From the NCBI GenBank assembly GCA_020283715.1, contig JAIQCW010000229.1:1-33633 (forward strand): a DNA stretch of 33,633 nt. Direction: 5' to 3'. This document shows positions 23,247 to 32,987 of the stretch, one piece after another. The notes under the pieces were generated by a model, which did not search any database, was not told the DNA's origin, and worked only from the letters and a program-made list of their open reading frames with translations. The position numbers were made by a program, and so were the translations under genes. The stretch's first letter is position 1. Each line of letters begins with the position of its first letter. The DNA is from Cytauxzoon felis (Eukaryota > Apicomplexa > Aconoidasida > Piroplasmida > Theileriidae).

Positions 23247-24617
23247 ATGGCGTCAAGTGGAGGAACTGAGACCAAAAATGGGTCTAAACTCAATAAATTC
23301 GCCATGTTTATGGTTGGTTTTAACTTATTATTCATTTTTAGATTAGTTATAACATGTGCAATTTATGCTTTAAAAAGATTTCATTTACCACTGGATAATG
23401 TAGGATTATTCATCAATCAATTTAATAATCCAATGGCATTAGCTTATTTAATAGGTTTTGTTATATCAACAGCAATCACAATATCTACATCGGATAAGAA
23501 GGATATGCATAGATATATATCAATAGCTACCAATTGGTCAATAGTTTTATGTAGTATTGTATTATTCTTCTCCTATACAACTGGAGGAGATACAGGTCAT
23601 GTTACGTATTATTATTGGACTATAATTATTAATGCGTCATTGGCTGGTATAAATTACTCCTTTTGTGTAGCTGTTGATCCAGCTAATATTGTATTTGCGA
23701 ATTTAGGTCTACCATTATCTGGTATATTCGTCTTTTTCTACCATTGGATTTGCATGAAGATATTTAAAAGGTATGACCTGGAAAATATAGAATTCTGGCT
23801 AGTCGTATACCAAATTATCATCATGATCTCCATCACAATTGCAGTCTCCATTCTATGGACAATTGCCCATAAAGAAAAAGGAGATAAAGGCAACGAATCT
23901 GGTGATGCTAGATTTGATTTAAGTAACGCTGGGACATGGTCACCTTTATTAATGGATTTCTTAAGTCTTGGATTTCTATATGTGTTCGTTCCAGCTATAT
24001 TACCATTTCAACTTGTTGACCCACAGACTGGATATAAGATTGAATTAATAAACTTGTTTACTACGGCCATTCCAGCTATTGTTGTATGTACTTTAAATGC
24101 CCTTGGACAGGGTCCAGACAATAAATGGCGAGATTGTCACCGAATATGGCATATGTCATGGATATTATTCTTTATACCATATATATGTTGTATGGCAACT
24201 TGTATAATTACACTCCATTATCCAGACCATTGGATTGCCAAATTTGTACGAAGTGATAGCGTAGTTGTTGGTGTATTGACCATAACTTATATAACATGTG
24301 AAGAACTTTTAGAGGATATAGGATTAGCTGGAGTTGGTCGACAGGGTAGTGGTGATAAGACTAATGGAACTTTAGTATCATTTTCTGTTATGTCTTCTCT
24401 AACATTAATGACAATCACAATGTTCATCTCAGATGGATACCTCCAGACTTATAGGAAAGCTGATAGAGAGAATTGGCCAACACAAGGATACACGAGATAT
24501 AGGGGCTTCAAATTCTGGTTTGGAAGTGGTATTAAAGTTGCTAAAAAGAATGTTAAAACTGCCTTTACACTTGACGTAAGAAAGACATTTTTAGAAAAGG
24601 CCAGTGTAACTGAATGA
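23247..24617 (+). CDS. Tpr-like polytopic membrane protein (copy 3), complete
   Basis: Single-exon 456-aa protein, the intact reference for the family in this window. The N-terminus MASSGGTETKNGSKLNKF is short and polar. About ten membrane segments follow, with a small charged loop near aa 210-232. Signatures shared with copy 1: RFHLPLDNVGLFINQ, TTGGDTG, LPFQLVDPQTGYKIELINLF, GPDNKW, LHYPDHW, GVGRQGS and TRYRGFKFWF. The DNA encoding the last block is nearly identical in copies 1 and 3 (ACGAGATATAGGGGCTTC in both), a sign of recent duplication or conversion. Function unknown; a transporter or parasite-surface protein would fit the topology. A Cys-rich gene follows on the same strand. Confidence 0.8.
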   Translation: MASSGGTETKNGSKLNKFAMFMVGFNLLFIFRLVITCAIYALKRFHLPLDNVGLFINQFNNPMALAYLIGFVISTAITISTSDKKDMHRYISIATNWSIVLCSIVLFFSYTTGGDTGHVTYYYWTIIINASLAGINYSFCVAVDPANIVFANLGLPLSGIFVFFYHWICMKIFKRYDLENIEFWLVVYQIIIMISITIAVSILWTIAHKEKGDKGNESGDARFDLSNAGTWSPLLMDFLSLGFLYVFVPAILPFQLVDPQTGYKIELINLFTTAIPAIVVCTLNALGQGPDNKWRDCHRIWHMSWILFFIPYICCMATCIITLHYPDHWIAKFVRSDSVVVGVLTITYITCEELLEDIGLAGVGRQGSGDKTNGTLVSFSVMSSLTLMTITMFISDGYLQTYRKADRENWPTQGYTRYRGFKFWFGSGIKVAKKNVKTAFTLDVRKTFLEKASVTE

Positions 24618-24932
24618 AGTTTAATTCGGTATGAAATACACAAAGGTACCGAAGAATTGTTTTCTGTCTTGTGTCGCCCCTAGGGGGATTGTCTCTTGTA
24701 GTTTGTATCTTACTGTATAATGTTTCTATTGTCACTGTATAAAGTTTGTAATTTTAGAGGTATAGGAATATGAAATTTAATGTTCCTCAATTTTCATTCA
24801 GTTTTTTTTAATTTTTAAATGTAGTTTTTAATTCTGTTTTCAAAAAATTTTAAATGTACCATATAATGCAGTTTTTAATTTTAATTTAATAAACAATTAT
24901 TTATACATGTCTATTAAAGCGTCAGTTGATGA
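24618..24932. other. 3' flank of Tpr-like copy 3
   Basis: 315 nt with no gene. It shares short stretches with the 3' flank of copy 1 (AAATACAC just after the stop, later AATGCAGT then TTTAATTTAATTTAATAA-like tracts), consistent with a duplicated 3' UTR. It contains the palindrome CCCCTAGGGG at about 24676. Confidence 0.4.
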
Positions 24933-26753
24933 GCTTCTCATACACTCCAGGAGATTATCAATTTATGCAATGAGGATGTGAAAATTGAGTGTCCAATGAA
25001 TAAAAAGAAGGATGAGAAGAAGAAGGCTGAGACTACTTGTGGAACTACTTCTTCTCAAGGAGAGTCTCAAGGTGGTCAACAGAATAATGGTTGTTGTATC
25101 AGTGGGTTGAATGGATCAAAAGATAGTATTGCAAATGACTATATTAAAGAGTTATTGAAAAGCGTAGAAATTAAAGATTGTAAATGTTGTGGTGAGAGTG
25201 AATACATGAAAAAATTCGTGGAGGAATCTATAAAATCTCTAAAGGAATCAGGGAAGCGGTTGATAAAGGAGATAGAGAAGATTCCGTTAAATGACAATGA
25301 AAATACAATTGAGGATGTAAAATTGTTAAAGGAATATACGCATCAAGTCCTGTGGTTTTTAATCTCTTATGTAGCAGTAGAAGAATATATATTAATATGC
25401 AACTGGTTGTGTAGACTTAAAGAGTATTTGTGCGAAATTATCAAATGTATACGGACTCAGGTAACTGGTGAAGGTAAAATGTGTTGTGGACACTTGAGTG
25501 ACACTGAGAATAATGAGAATTGTATATGTAGAATATTTTGTAATATTATCTGTCTACTTATAAAATCTATAAATAGGTTACATGAACATAAAAGGGAGAT
25601 TATTTTAAGGAAGAATGAACCTACTGCTGCTGATTGTGATTGTGAATGTTGTACTCAAACCAATGGAAGATGCAAAACGTGCACATGTGTTAAGAATGTA
25701 CAAAAGATGGAGGATGAATTTTTTACGGTATCAACGAAATCGTTGGATAACATAAGATCAACGATTCTAATATTTTATGGTATGGAGAAGATGATTGGAA
25801 AGTATGAGGGATTATGTAACAAGGGCACTGATGGTAAATGCGCATGTAAGGATAAGTCTGATAAGTATGCAGAATGTCTATCATTATTTTCCGTATGTTT
25901 TAATATTCTGAAGGATCTTTCATCAATGAAGGACGGTATTCTACCCATGGCCGTCACGTGGTTATCAAATTGTTTGAAGTTTGTAGGTGAGAAAGTGGAG
26001 GTTGAGAAATGTCCTTTGGTCACGGATGCCGATTATCAAACTCGTAAGAATAATTATGAATGTAGATCCAAAGAGAATAAGGAAAAGGTTGATACAGTGA
26101 AGAGTAAATATGAGACGATGATTAATGCGGCTAAGGATTTGAGGAGTCTTCAGGGTGAAAATAATGTACAAAATGGTGGAACGAGTTGTAGTAATAATAC
26201 AGCATGTACTACAACTACTGAAGGTTCAGGTGGTTCAACTTGTTCAGGTCAACCATGTAATTGCAAATGTGAAGAATGTACTTGTCCTAACAATCTCGAT
26301 ACAAAGGATGGCGTCTTCAATAAACTATGCGAAATGATGTGTTGCAATGGAACTACATGTACTTGTAGTAATGGTAGTCCTGGGAAGTGTAATTCTATAT
26401 CCACATTTTGTAAGGAAGTAGACCATTTTATGACATTAGTGAAGGAGGTTAAGAAAAATGGAGCACCTGCACAAGAATCTACATCTACTCCCACTCCTCC
26501 AACATGTGAATGCAAGGAAAAGAATTGCGAATATTGTAAAACATGTCGCTTCATCAGACTCGTTGAGGAGTATACGAAGCAGTTGAAGGAGAAACATGAA
26601 TGCAAGAGCGAGAACGGGTGCGAGTGTTGCAAAGAAGACACTGAAAACTGCCTAAAGGATGGATATAAGTGCGGTATAAGTCATGTAATGAAAATATATT
26701 ACTTGAGAGTAATCTACCGATCTTGGGTCTCATCCTCTGTTATTCCGGGTTGA
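24933..26753 (+). CDS. Cys-rich lineage-specific protein, variant-antigen-like; both ends uncertain
   Basis: Open frame of about 600 codons rich in Cys, Lys and Glu. The frame opens at 24933 without an ATG; the first in-frame ATG is at 24996, so either translation starts there or a 5' exon exists. Cys clusters include CKCCGES, DCDCECCTQTNGRCKTCTC, CNCKCEECTC, CCNGTTCTCSNG and CECKEKNCEYCKTC, separated by helical charged stretches. No signal peptide is seen. The pattern recalls VESA-like and other piroplasm Cys-rich antigens, but I cannot name the family. A fragment of a relative lies at 13260-13487, and similarity between them ends at CGISH (about 26685). The next bases are GTAATG, a possible splice donor, and the frame then runs into repeat sequence. 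The last ~20 residues are therefore probably not genuine. Confidence 0.65.
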   Translation, partial: ASHTLQEIINLCNEDVKIECPMNKKKDEKKKAETTCGTTSSQGESQGGQQNNGCCISGLNGSKDSIANDYIKELLKSVEIKDCKCCGESEYMKKFVEESIKSLKESGKRLIKEIEKIPLNDNENTIEDVKLLKEYTHQVLWFLISYVAVEEYILICNWLCRLKEYLCEIIKCIRTQVTGEGKMCCGHLSDTENNENCICRIFCNIICLLIKSINRLHEHKREIILRKNEPTAADCDCECCTQTNGRCKTCTCVKNVQKMEDEFFTVSTKSLDNIRSTILIFYGMEKMIGKYEGLCNKGTDGKCACKDKSDKYAECLSLFSVCFNILKDLSSMKDGILPMAVTWLSNCLKFVGEKVEVEKCPLVTDADYQTRKNNYECRSKENKEKVDTVKSKYETMINAAKDLRSLQGENNVQNGGTSCSNNTACTTTTEGSGGSTCSGQPCNCKCEECTCPNNLDTKDGVFNKLCEMMCCNGTTCTCSNGSPGKCNSISTFCKEVDHFMTLVKEVKKNGAPAQESTSTPTPPTCECKEKNCEYCKTCRFIRLVEEYTKQLKEKHECKSENGCECCKEDTENCLKDGYKCGISHVMKIYYLRVIYRSWVSSSVIPG

Positions 26754-26960
26754 CATTCTCTGTTCCTCCGGGTAGATTTATTGTTCTTAGGAGTTGAACA
26801 TCTTCATTCTTCCGAGTATACATTATACCGAGGATGATCTACGGGAATCCGAGGGGAAGTAAGTATAGAAACTGACTGCAAGACCTCAAGTGGAACGGCG
26901 AGTGGAAGACAAAGCTGAACCTTTGGTGAGGTAACTTCGGGTGTAATGAATGGAAGATAA
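26725..26960. repeat. Fold-back-type repeat 3' of the Cys-rich gene
   Basis: ATTCCGGGTTGACATTCTC, TGTTCCTCCGGGTAGA, then ACCGAGGATGATCTACGGG and AATCCGAGGGGAAGTAAG. These match kinase intron 1 (4836-4945). CTGACTGCAAGACCTCAAG and GGAACGGCGAGTGGAAG follow. The modules adjoining the Cys-rich 3' end also adjoin the captured fragment at 13.2 kb. Confidence 0.7.
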
Positions 26961-27150
26961 AGAATTAACTGGAGTGTATGATTATACTTGCTTTGTGTAA
27001 AAAACTATATTTAATAAATCGTGGTGTAAGTTATGTGGGAGTTGTATAGTAGAATTGATTGGACGATAGAATATAAAATAATGAAAATAATATATTAATA
27101 ATTAATAATTTAATTAATTTTTATATATAAATATTTGTATATTATTAAAA

Positions 27151-28622
27151 ATGATGGATTTTCAGAATAGAGTTGGTCATAAGACCGGTAGTGGCGCTCC
27201 TGCTAGTGCTCAAGATTTAGCTGCTGATAGAAGGGATAGATTACGTAAATTAGCATTAGAAACATTTGATTTAAGTAAAGATCCATATCTTTCAAAAAAT
27301 CATGTAGGACAATTTGAATGTCATCTATGCCTTACAGTCCATAGTACAGAATCATCATATCTCAGTCATACACAAGGCAGAAAACATCAAACAAATCTAG
27401 CCAGAAGAGCAGCCAAAGAACAAAGAGATGGATTCAATATGCCTATGGCACCACCAACCACTTCATCCAAACAGGTTTGACCATATAACATCATTCACCC
27501 ATACTCAACCTATTTCCACTTGAGATCCAATCCTTGTCTTTCCACTAGCCGTGGTGGCCTTTTCATTTACCTATCTCTAAAGAGTATAGCCACTCCCAGA
27601 GATCGTGACAGTGATGGAGTTAGTGATGTAACCTCGAGTGGAATCCGAGACGATCCATGGGAGTGGCTCTACTCTTTAGAGATAGGTAAATGAAAAGGCC
27701 ACCACGGCGAGTGGGTAAGAGATTTGTATTGGACATCGAGTGGAGGTAAACATTTGTTGTAGACTTAAATTGATTTAAAACTATTTATAGAGTATATCGC
27801 GTGTTCAGTCAATAAGGATTGGTAGGCCTGGATATAGGATAACAAAGATGCGTGATCCAGATACTAATCAATATGCGTTATTATTTGAGGTTGAATTTCC
27901 TGAAATTGAAGGTAATCCTAGACATAGATTCATGTCAGCATTTGAACAAAAAATGGAACACCCACCAGATCCAAATTATCAATTTCTATTATTCGCCGCT
28001 AAACCATACGAAACAATCGGTATGTTTAACACAAGAAACCTATATTCCACTCGAGGTACTCCACCTGAGGTCCAATTCTACTCTGATCCCACTCGCCGTG
28101 GTGGCTCTTCCAATTACCTCCCCGTAAACGGTATAGCCACTCCCGGAGATCGTGGCGAAGAATCCGAGACGATCCATGGGAGTCGAGGTGAGGTAATTAA
28201 AAGAGCTGACGGCAGGACGACCTCAGGTGGAGATGGAATGAAGAGTAGTACTGGACCTCGAGTGGAACCCGTAGCTGATCTCAGGGAGTGGCTTTACCGT
28301 TTACGGGGAAGTAAATAGGAGAGCTGACGGCAGGATGGACCTCAGGTGCATTGTATATAATGTATAATATTGGCGTTGATTTATTATATAATATATAGCA
28401 TTTAAAGTACCTAATTTGGAGGTTGACAATACTCCTGGGAAATTATTTTCACATTGGGATTTAAAAAATAAGGTTTATGTATTACAAGTTTATTTCAATG
28501 TAAGTTAATTATTATATATTTATATATTAATATTATATTTATAGAATAAAAGAACAATTAAACAATTACCAGCTTTACCACAACGTCCAAGTGTATATCA
28601 ACATATTTCATCTAAATTATAA
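27151..28622 (+). CDS. SF3A2: SF3A2 / PRP11 (SF3a66), U2 snRNP splicing factor; 4 exons
   Basis: Model: 27151-27474, 27791-28019, 28396-28499, 28545-28622 (244 aa). This is the U2 snRNP SF3a subunit that helps branch-site recognition. Landmarks: MDFQNRVGHKTGSG, the U1-type zinc finger FECHLCLTVHSTESSYLSH followed by TQGRKHQTNLARRAAKEQ, IRIGRPGYRITKMRDP, RHRFMSAFEQKMEHP, YQFLLFAAKPYETI, KLFSHWDLKNKVYVLQVYF. It lacks the proline-rich tail of the human protein and is near the yeast length. Introns 1 (316 nt) and 2 (376 nt) each hold a fold-back element; intron 3 is 45 nt. Its stop overlaps the convergent DnaJ-gene stop by 6 nt. Confidence 0.93.
27517..27748. repeat. Fold-back element in SF3A2 intron 1
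   Basis: TTCCACTTGAGATCCAATCC, CCACTAGCCGTGGTGGCC, CTATCTCTAAAGAGTATAGC, CCACTCCCAGAGATCGTG, central ACCTCGAGTGGAAT, then the mirror: GTGGCTCTACTCTTTAGAGA, CACCACGGCGAGTGGG, GGACATCGAGTGGAGG. The tract CCTTTTCATTTACCTATC occurs in both arms as an exact inverted repeat. Confidence 0.85.
28046..28352. repeat. Fold-back element in SF3A2 intron 2
   Basis: TTCCACTCGAGGTACTCC, CCACCTGAGGTCCAATTC, CCACTCGCCGTGGTGGC, CCCCGTAAACGGTATAGCC, CCACTCCCGGAGATCGTGG, then GCTGACGGCAGGACG, ACCTCAGGTGGAG, GGACCTCGAGTGGAACCC, GTAGCTGATCTCAGGGAG, CCGTTTACGGGG, GCTGACGGCAGG, ACCTCAGGTG. The intron's first ~57 nt, starting at the donor GT, are shared with an intron of the neighbouring DnaJ gene. Confidence 0.85.
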
Positions 28623-31600
28623 ATCAAATAAATTCCCCCACCATTGGAAAAAATATGGGGGAAATAAATATGATAATATGGGGTTATATTTATTTGATTT
28701 TATATTAGTTAGGCAATATTTTTTGAATAAATCATCATGATAATTAATTGGTAGATCATACCAATTAAATATATCATATTCATTATTGATTAATTGATTA
28801 ACCCAATTATAATTTAAATTATCTTCCCAATTACAATTATATGATCCTTTATTATACATTAAACAGAATTTATTTTTAACGATATCTAATAATAATATAG
28901 TACCATTATATTCATCTGTTAATGCCTTCATACCATTACCAATTTTATCACAATTTAATCGGGTCAATTGAAGATCAGTGGGGCCTTCAACAGTATCAAT
29001 TCTATTTAGAATTTCCTTTTCCTTACTAGATTCCAATTCACCCAATTCTATAAGACATAATTTACCCCTCTTATAACCACGACATAATGCATCAAATGAT
29101 TCAATATATAAATCAGGAGGTGGATATAATGTCTAAATTATATAATATAAAGAAGGTATTTCATCTGAGGCCTTCTCATTGCATGGGGCTCTCCACCTGA
29201 GGTCGTCCTGCAGACAGCTTCTCCACTCGAGGTCTTCCCACTAGGCGTGGAGCCTCTTCTATTTAGTTGTCCCTCCAGCTCCCATAAATCATCTACGGGT
29301 TCCACTTGAGGTCCAATCCATATCTCCACTTCCGCCGCGATCTACGGGAGTGGCTATACTCTTTAGAGATAGATAATTGGAAGAGCTGTCTGCAAGACAA
29401 GGAAAGGTGGATATAACCTCAGATGGAGGACCTCGAGTGGAAAATATGTTCATTGTGTTAAACATACTTTAAGTATAGAGTTTATGAATTTGACTACTTG
29501 ATCGAGTTTGAGTTCTAGATGTTTGGCATTGATTAATTTATGGTCATTATAGTATAGAGCGAGTGGTTGATTGTTATTGAGATTGAATTTATTTAATTCT
29601 GTATCATTGGGTAAATATTTATTATTTGTAGTATAGACGAATTGGAATTGATATTTAAATCTTAATGATGCATACTTTAATACTAATGGTAAATTTTTAC
29701 TGTGATAAAACACCAAAGTCGATTTATTCAAAGCTACACCTTCATAATCTTGTACCAAATTCGGGTAATACTCATAAAAATACTCCATAAAATACCCCTC
29801 ATCAAATAATGCAGTCGTAGGAAAAAGCTATTTATATTTATATCTCAAACAAACATTTCCACTCGAGGTCCAATCCAACTCTCTTCGTCCTGCCGTCAGC
29901 TCTTCTATTTACCTATCTCTAAAGAGTAAAGCCACTCCCGGAGATCGTGGCGAAGGTAGGGTAAATTTATTATTATGCGGCAAGTGGGGATATATAACCC
30001 TATAACCCTATAGTTACCCTATAATTCTATAATGGACCGCCACGATCTCTGTGAGTGGCTATACTCTTTAGAGATAGGTAAATAGAGAAGCCACCACGGC
30101 GAGTGGAAGAGAGGCAGATTGGACCTCAGGTGGAGTACCTCGAGTGGAATATAGGTTTCTTGTGTTAAACATACATCATATTTCCCATCGGATGCGAGCA
30201 TGAATACGGCGGGATAAATTCTATTTATTGTAGATATTGAATAGATTTACTTACTGTACATTAAGTGGTAATTTCTTAACTAATTTCTTATGTATTAATG
30301 CATTTATTCTACCAAATTTGGCATAATTACCAAGTTTTTTAGCTATAAATGGGGGTATTTATATGGTGGAAATGGGGCAAATGAAAATACCATAATTATT
30401 CCAATGTGCGGCGAATGATTTGGATGATTTACATTCATCAGAATAAACTTGTATCATCCAAAGATTATCAGAATTTTTAACAAGACTAGAATATAAATAT
30501 ATATTAAATTTAATAAAATTTTAAACATACAATTTATAATTATCGGGTGTTATATTAATAGTATCTGATGGTATAACATCTACAGTTAAACCTTTAGTTT
30601 TATCATAAAGTTCTTTTAGATATGGATTAACTATAGAATTTATAATATCCAATTATAATAAACATACGTATAATTTTATAAGCTTCTTTTATTTTAAGAA
30701 ATTTATCAACACATTCTGGACAATCTTTATTCTTATCTGGATGCCTATTAAAGATTTTATTATTATATATAAAAAAATTACAACCAACCATTTCAATGAT
30801 AATTCCCTATACTTTGCCTTAATCTCAGAAGGATTAGAATCCCTCTGTACACCCAAAATCTCATAAATATCACCAACCTCAATAAAATTACTACGCATTA
30901 TATATGAATCACCCAAATACTTCAATAAAAATATAACTATATATATATAATTAGTCAATAGAATGAATACTCCACCTGAAGTCCAATCCACCTCTCTTCG
31001 TCCTGCCGTCAGCTCTTTTATTTACTTCCCCCTCCGCTTCCCTGAGATCAGCTACGGGTAGTACACTTCCACCTGAGGTTATAAATCTAATCTCGACGAG
31101 ATACGATTAAAGTGACGGAATTCATGTTTGTGGAAGTATCTCAATCAATATGAATTGGAATGAAGTGAGGATGAGTAAACTCAGTACAATCAACAAATTC
31201 CTTTTCAATGAAGTATTGAGATTTAGAATTCATTCAATGATGATTGAGAAATCTTCATGAGTTTCCCCAGAAATTCAGGATTTCCTTCAAATTTTGAGGT
31301 AAAATGAAGTTTTGAAATTAGTGAATATGACCTCAAGTGGAAGTGGAACCCGTAGCTGATCTCAGGGAAGCAGAGGGGGAAGTAAATAAGGAAGGCGCCA
31401 CGCCTAGTGGACAGACCTCAGGTGGAAGTGAAATGAAGAGTAGATTGGATTTCAATCGCATATTCTATCGTGGTTAGAACATACCTATGATAATGACTAG
31501 TATACCGGTAAATATATCATTCTTTTTGAAGAATTTTGGTATACTGGTGAATTTAAAGCCTCTATGACTGGTACTCTTGGACGATTTAGATTTGGTATTC

Positions 31601-31646
31601 TGAAAAATTATGTAACGTGGATATATTTATGGCACCTGTGTGACAT
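28617..31646 (-). CDS. Membrane-anchored DnaJ protein with thioredoxin-like domain; about 10 exons
   Basis: Minus-strand exons: 31599-31485, 30936-30789, 30744-30668, 30630-30531, 30485-30391, 30342-30255, 30220-30175, 29827-29468, 29132-28617, preceded by an uncertain start exon (candidate ATG at 31646). The N-terminus is basic, then a membrane anchor (FTGILVIIIVIFLLKYL, formed across an intron). A J domain follows, with YEILGVQRDSNPSEIKAKYR and the HPDKN loop that stimulates Hsp70. Next is a thioredoxin-like region (LWMIQVYSDECKSSKSFAAHW) with one Cys where CxxC would be, so it is probably redox-inactive. A long C-terminal region completes it. The layout resembles ER DnaJ-thioredoxin proteins such as DNAJC16. 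Three introns (548, 347 and 335 nt) contain fold-back elements; the other five internal introns are 36-48 nt. It is convergent with SF3A2. Confidence 0.75.
29158..29443. repeat. Fold-back element in the last DnaJ-gene intron
   Basis: TTTCATCTGAGGCC, CTCCACCTGAGGTCG, CGTCCTGCAGACAGC, CTTCCCACTAGGCGTGGAGC, CCAGCTCCCATAAATCATC, CCACTTGAGGTCCAATCC, then CCGCGATCTACGGGAGTGGC, ACTCTTTAGAGATAG, CTGTCTGCAAGACAAGG and GACCTCGAGTGGAAAA. On the gene's strand the intron begins GTATGTTTAACACAA. Confidence 0.8.
29858..30152. repeat. Fold-back element in a DnaJ-gene intron, with telomere-like tract
   Basis: TTCCACTCGAGGTCCAATCC, CTTCGTCCTGCCGTCAGC, CTATCTCTAAAGAGTAAAGC, CCACTCCCGGAGATCGTGG. The centre has a tract of ACCCTATA-type units (29995-30032). 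The mirror half has CCACGATCTCTGTGAGTGGC, ACTCTTTAGAGATAGG, CACCACGGCGAGTGGAAG, GGACCTCAGGTGGAG and CCTCGAGTGGAAT. Confidence 0.85.
29994..30033. repeat. Short interstitial telomere-like tract
   Basis: TATAACCCTATAACCCTATA followed by GTTACCCTATAATTC: about four degenerate CCCTATAA units at the centre of a fold-back element. Known Theileria telomeres are CCCTAAA-like, so this is only similar. It could be a repaired break filled with telomere-like DNA, or chance. Confidence 0.4.
30968..31447. repeat. Fold-back element with ~230-nt cargo, DnaJ-gene 5' intron
   Basis: CTCCACCTGAAGTCCAATCC, CTTCGTCCTGCCGTCAGC, CCGCTTCCCTGAGATCAGC, CCACCTGAGGTTATAAATC. The cargo (about 31079-31325) includes TCTCGACGAGATACG and AGTTTCCCCAGAAATTCAGG. 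Then GACCTCAAGTGGAAGTGG, GTAGCTGATCTCAGGGAAGC, CGCCACGCCTAGTGGACAG and ACCTCAGGTGGAAG. The cargo is in the same orientation as at 14693 and opposite to 6767. Confidence 0.85.
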
Positions 31647-32002
31647 CTTTGCCTCTTTTCCTAAATTTTATAGTCATAAGATAATAATTAACATGTATTG
31701 GACGAACCTATGTGTTAACTCCATATTGGTGTCGTGACGAATAGAAATTTTAGACACTGTTATAATTTTATGGTTTAATTAGACAAACACAATGGACATT
31801 ACTTCTTTCCATAATAATAATCCTTTAAATTTAATTAATATACATCAATGGGTATGTAAATTTATACTGTATGTCTTAGGTTATATCCTACACCTATAAT
31901 AATATCATCCACATAATAGACATTAAAAATTAGAAATATCATTTATAAATAATGTCACATAATACATGAGGAATTTTATAAATTTATCAAATTTATATTC
32001 TT
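31647..32002. promoter_or_regulatory. Divergent region DnaJ gene / E2 gene
   Basis: 356 AT-rich nt between the candidate DnaJ-gene start and the E2 start. It contains a small plus-strand frame from an ATG near 31793, with GTATGT following CATCAATGG. It has no recognisable product and may be 5' UTR. No repeat modules are present. Confidence 0.35.
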
Positions 32003-32969
32003 ATGATAATATTTCTTGTATTATTAATACAAATTACCTCTGGTCTAAGGTATAATAATAGATTCCATTATGCCATTGGTATAAATCGCAATAATTTAGT
32101 GAAAAATAGATTACAAAATGTATAACCATTTCAATTTTATACAGTGAACATTCATTTTCTATAGGAACTGATACAATTTAAAAAGAATCCACCACCTCAA
32201 TGTAAATTAGACGTCTATGGTAGTAATAATGACATATGGATCGTAACATGGACTGGATTACCAAAAACAATCTATGAAGGTGAAGTATATCGCTTAAAGA
32301 TTATGTTCCCTAAAGATTATCCACTAAAACCACCAACTATATACTTTCTTCAACCTGGTATTAAGTGTATATAACTATTGTCATTTTCATCCATTCAGCA
32401 CCCGTTCATGCACATGTGTACTCCAACGGAGATATATGTATGAGCATCCTTGGTACAGACTATCTACCCACCGCCTCTATATCAAGTTTTGTAATCTCCA
32501 TCATCTCAATGCTCTCATCCGCCAAAGAAAAACGATTACCCATCGATAACCATTTACGTAAGTTGATAAATTTCATAAATGAACATTAATAATCGATAAC
32601 TACCTGAGGTTATAGTCTTGTCTTCCATTCGCTTCACTGTTGGTCCTGCAGACAGCTTCTCTATTTACCTATCTCTAAAGAGCAGAGCCACTCCCAGAGA
32701 TCGTGGCTAGGTTGAGTAGATAACCTCAAGTGGATTACCCGAGAACGATCTCAGGGAGTGGCTATACTCTTTAGAGATAGGTAATTGGAAGAGCTGTCTG
32801 CAAGACCAAGAGAGTTGGATTGTAACCTCAGGTGGGTAGCTGATGTGTGGATATTGTGTTATGAATCTCGGTGATAATCTCTTGATATTATAAATATATT
32901 TTTGTAGATGCTGATTTGCCACCTGGATCAACGGATGTACGTTACATGTACCATGACGATAAATGTTAA
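32003..32969 (+). CDS. UBE2W-type ubiquitin-conjugating (E2) enzyme with N-terminal signal peptide; 4 exons
   Basis: Model: 32003-32119, 32165-32357, 32399-32557, 32908-32969 (176 aa). The E2 core carries NRLQNELIQFKKNPPP, WTGLPKTIYEGEVYRLKIMF, DYPLKPPTIYFL, then HVYSNGDICMSILGTDYLP with catalytic C117, SISSFVISIISMLSSAKEKR, and the C-terminus RYMYHDDKC. The last matches the unusual YHDDxC end of UBE2W. The first exon adds a hydrophobic leader (MIIFLVLLIQITSGL) followed by an Asn/Arg-rich stretch. Such a leader is unexpected for a cytosolic E2 and suits the apicoplast-associated ubiquitylation-like pathway known in Apicomplexa; that destination is inference. Introns 1 and 2 are 45 and 41 nt; intron 3 (350 nt) contains a fold-back element. 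The perforin-like gene starts 18 nt after the stop. Confidence 0.85.
32603..32838. repeat. Fold-back element in E2 gene intron 3
   Basis: ACTACCTGAGGTTATAGTC, GGTCCTGCAGACAGC, CTATCTCTAAAGAGCAGAGC, CCACTCCCAGAGATCGTGG, AACCTCAAGTGGATTACC, GAACGATCTCAGGGAGTGGC, ACTCTTTAGAGATAGG, GCTGTCTGCAAGACC, TAACCTCAGGTGGGTAGC. The loop of one hairpin differs from that in its mirror half, but both keep CTCTAAAGAG stems. Confidence 0.8.
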
Positions 32970-32987
32970 TATAATGGACTGTATATA

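Noticed and set aside
28020..28318. Long frame continuing from SF3A2 exon 2 through the repeat to 28318
   Set aside because: It is intron read-through. The next conserved SF3A2 exon (KLFSHWDLKNK) begins at 28396 with matching phase.
31793..31912. Possible small exon or gene starting ATGGACATTACTTC
   Set aside because: No family features; short, and just upstream of a better-supported E2 start with a signal peptide. Probably 5' UTR.
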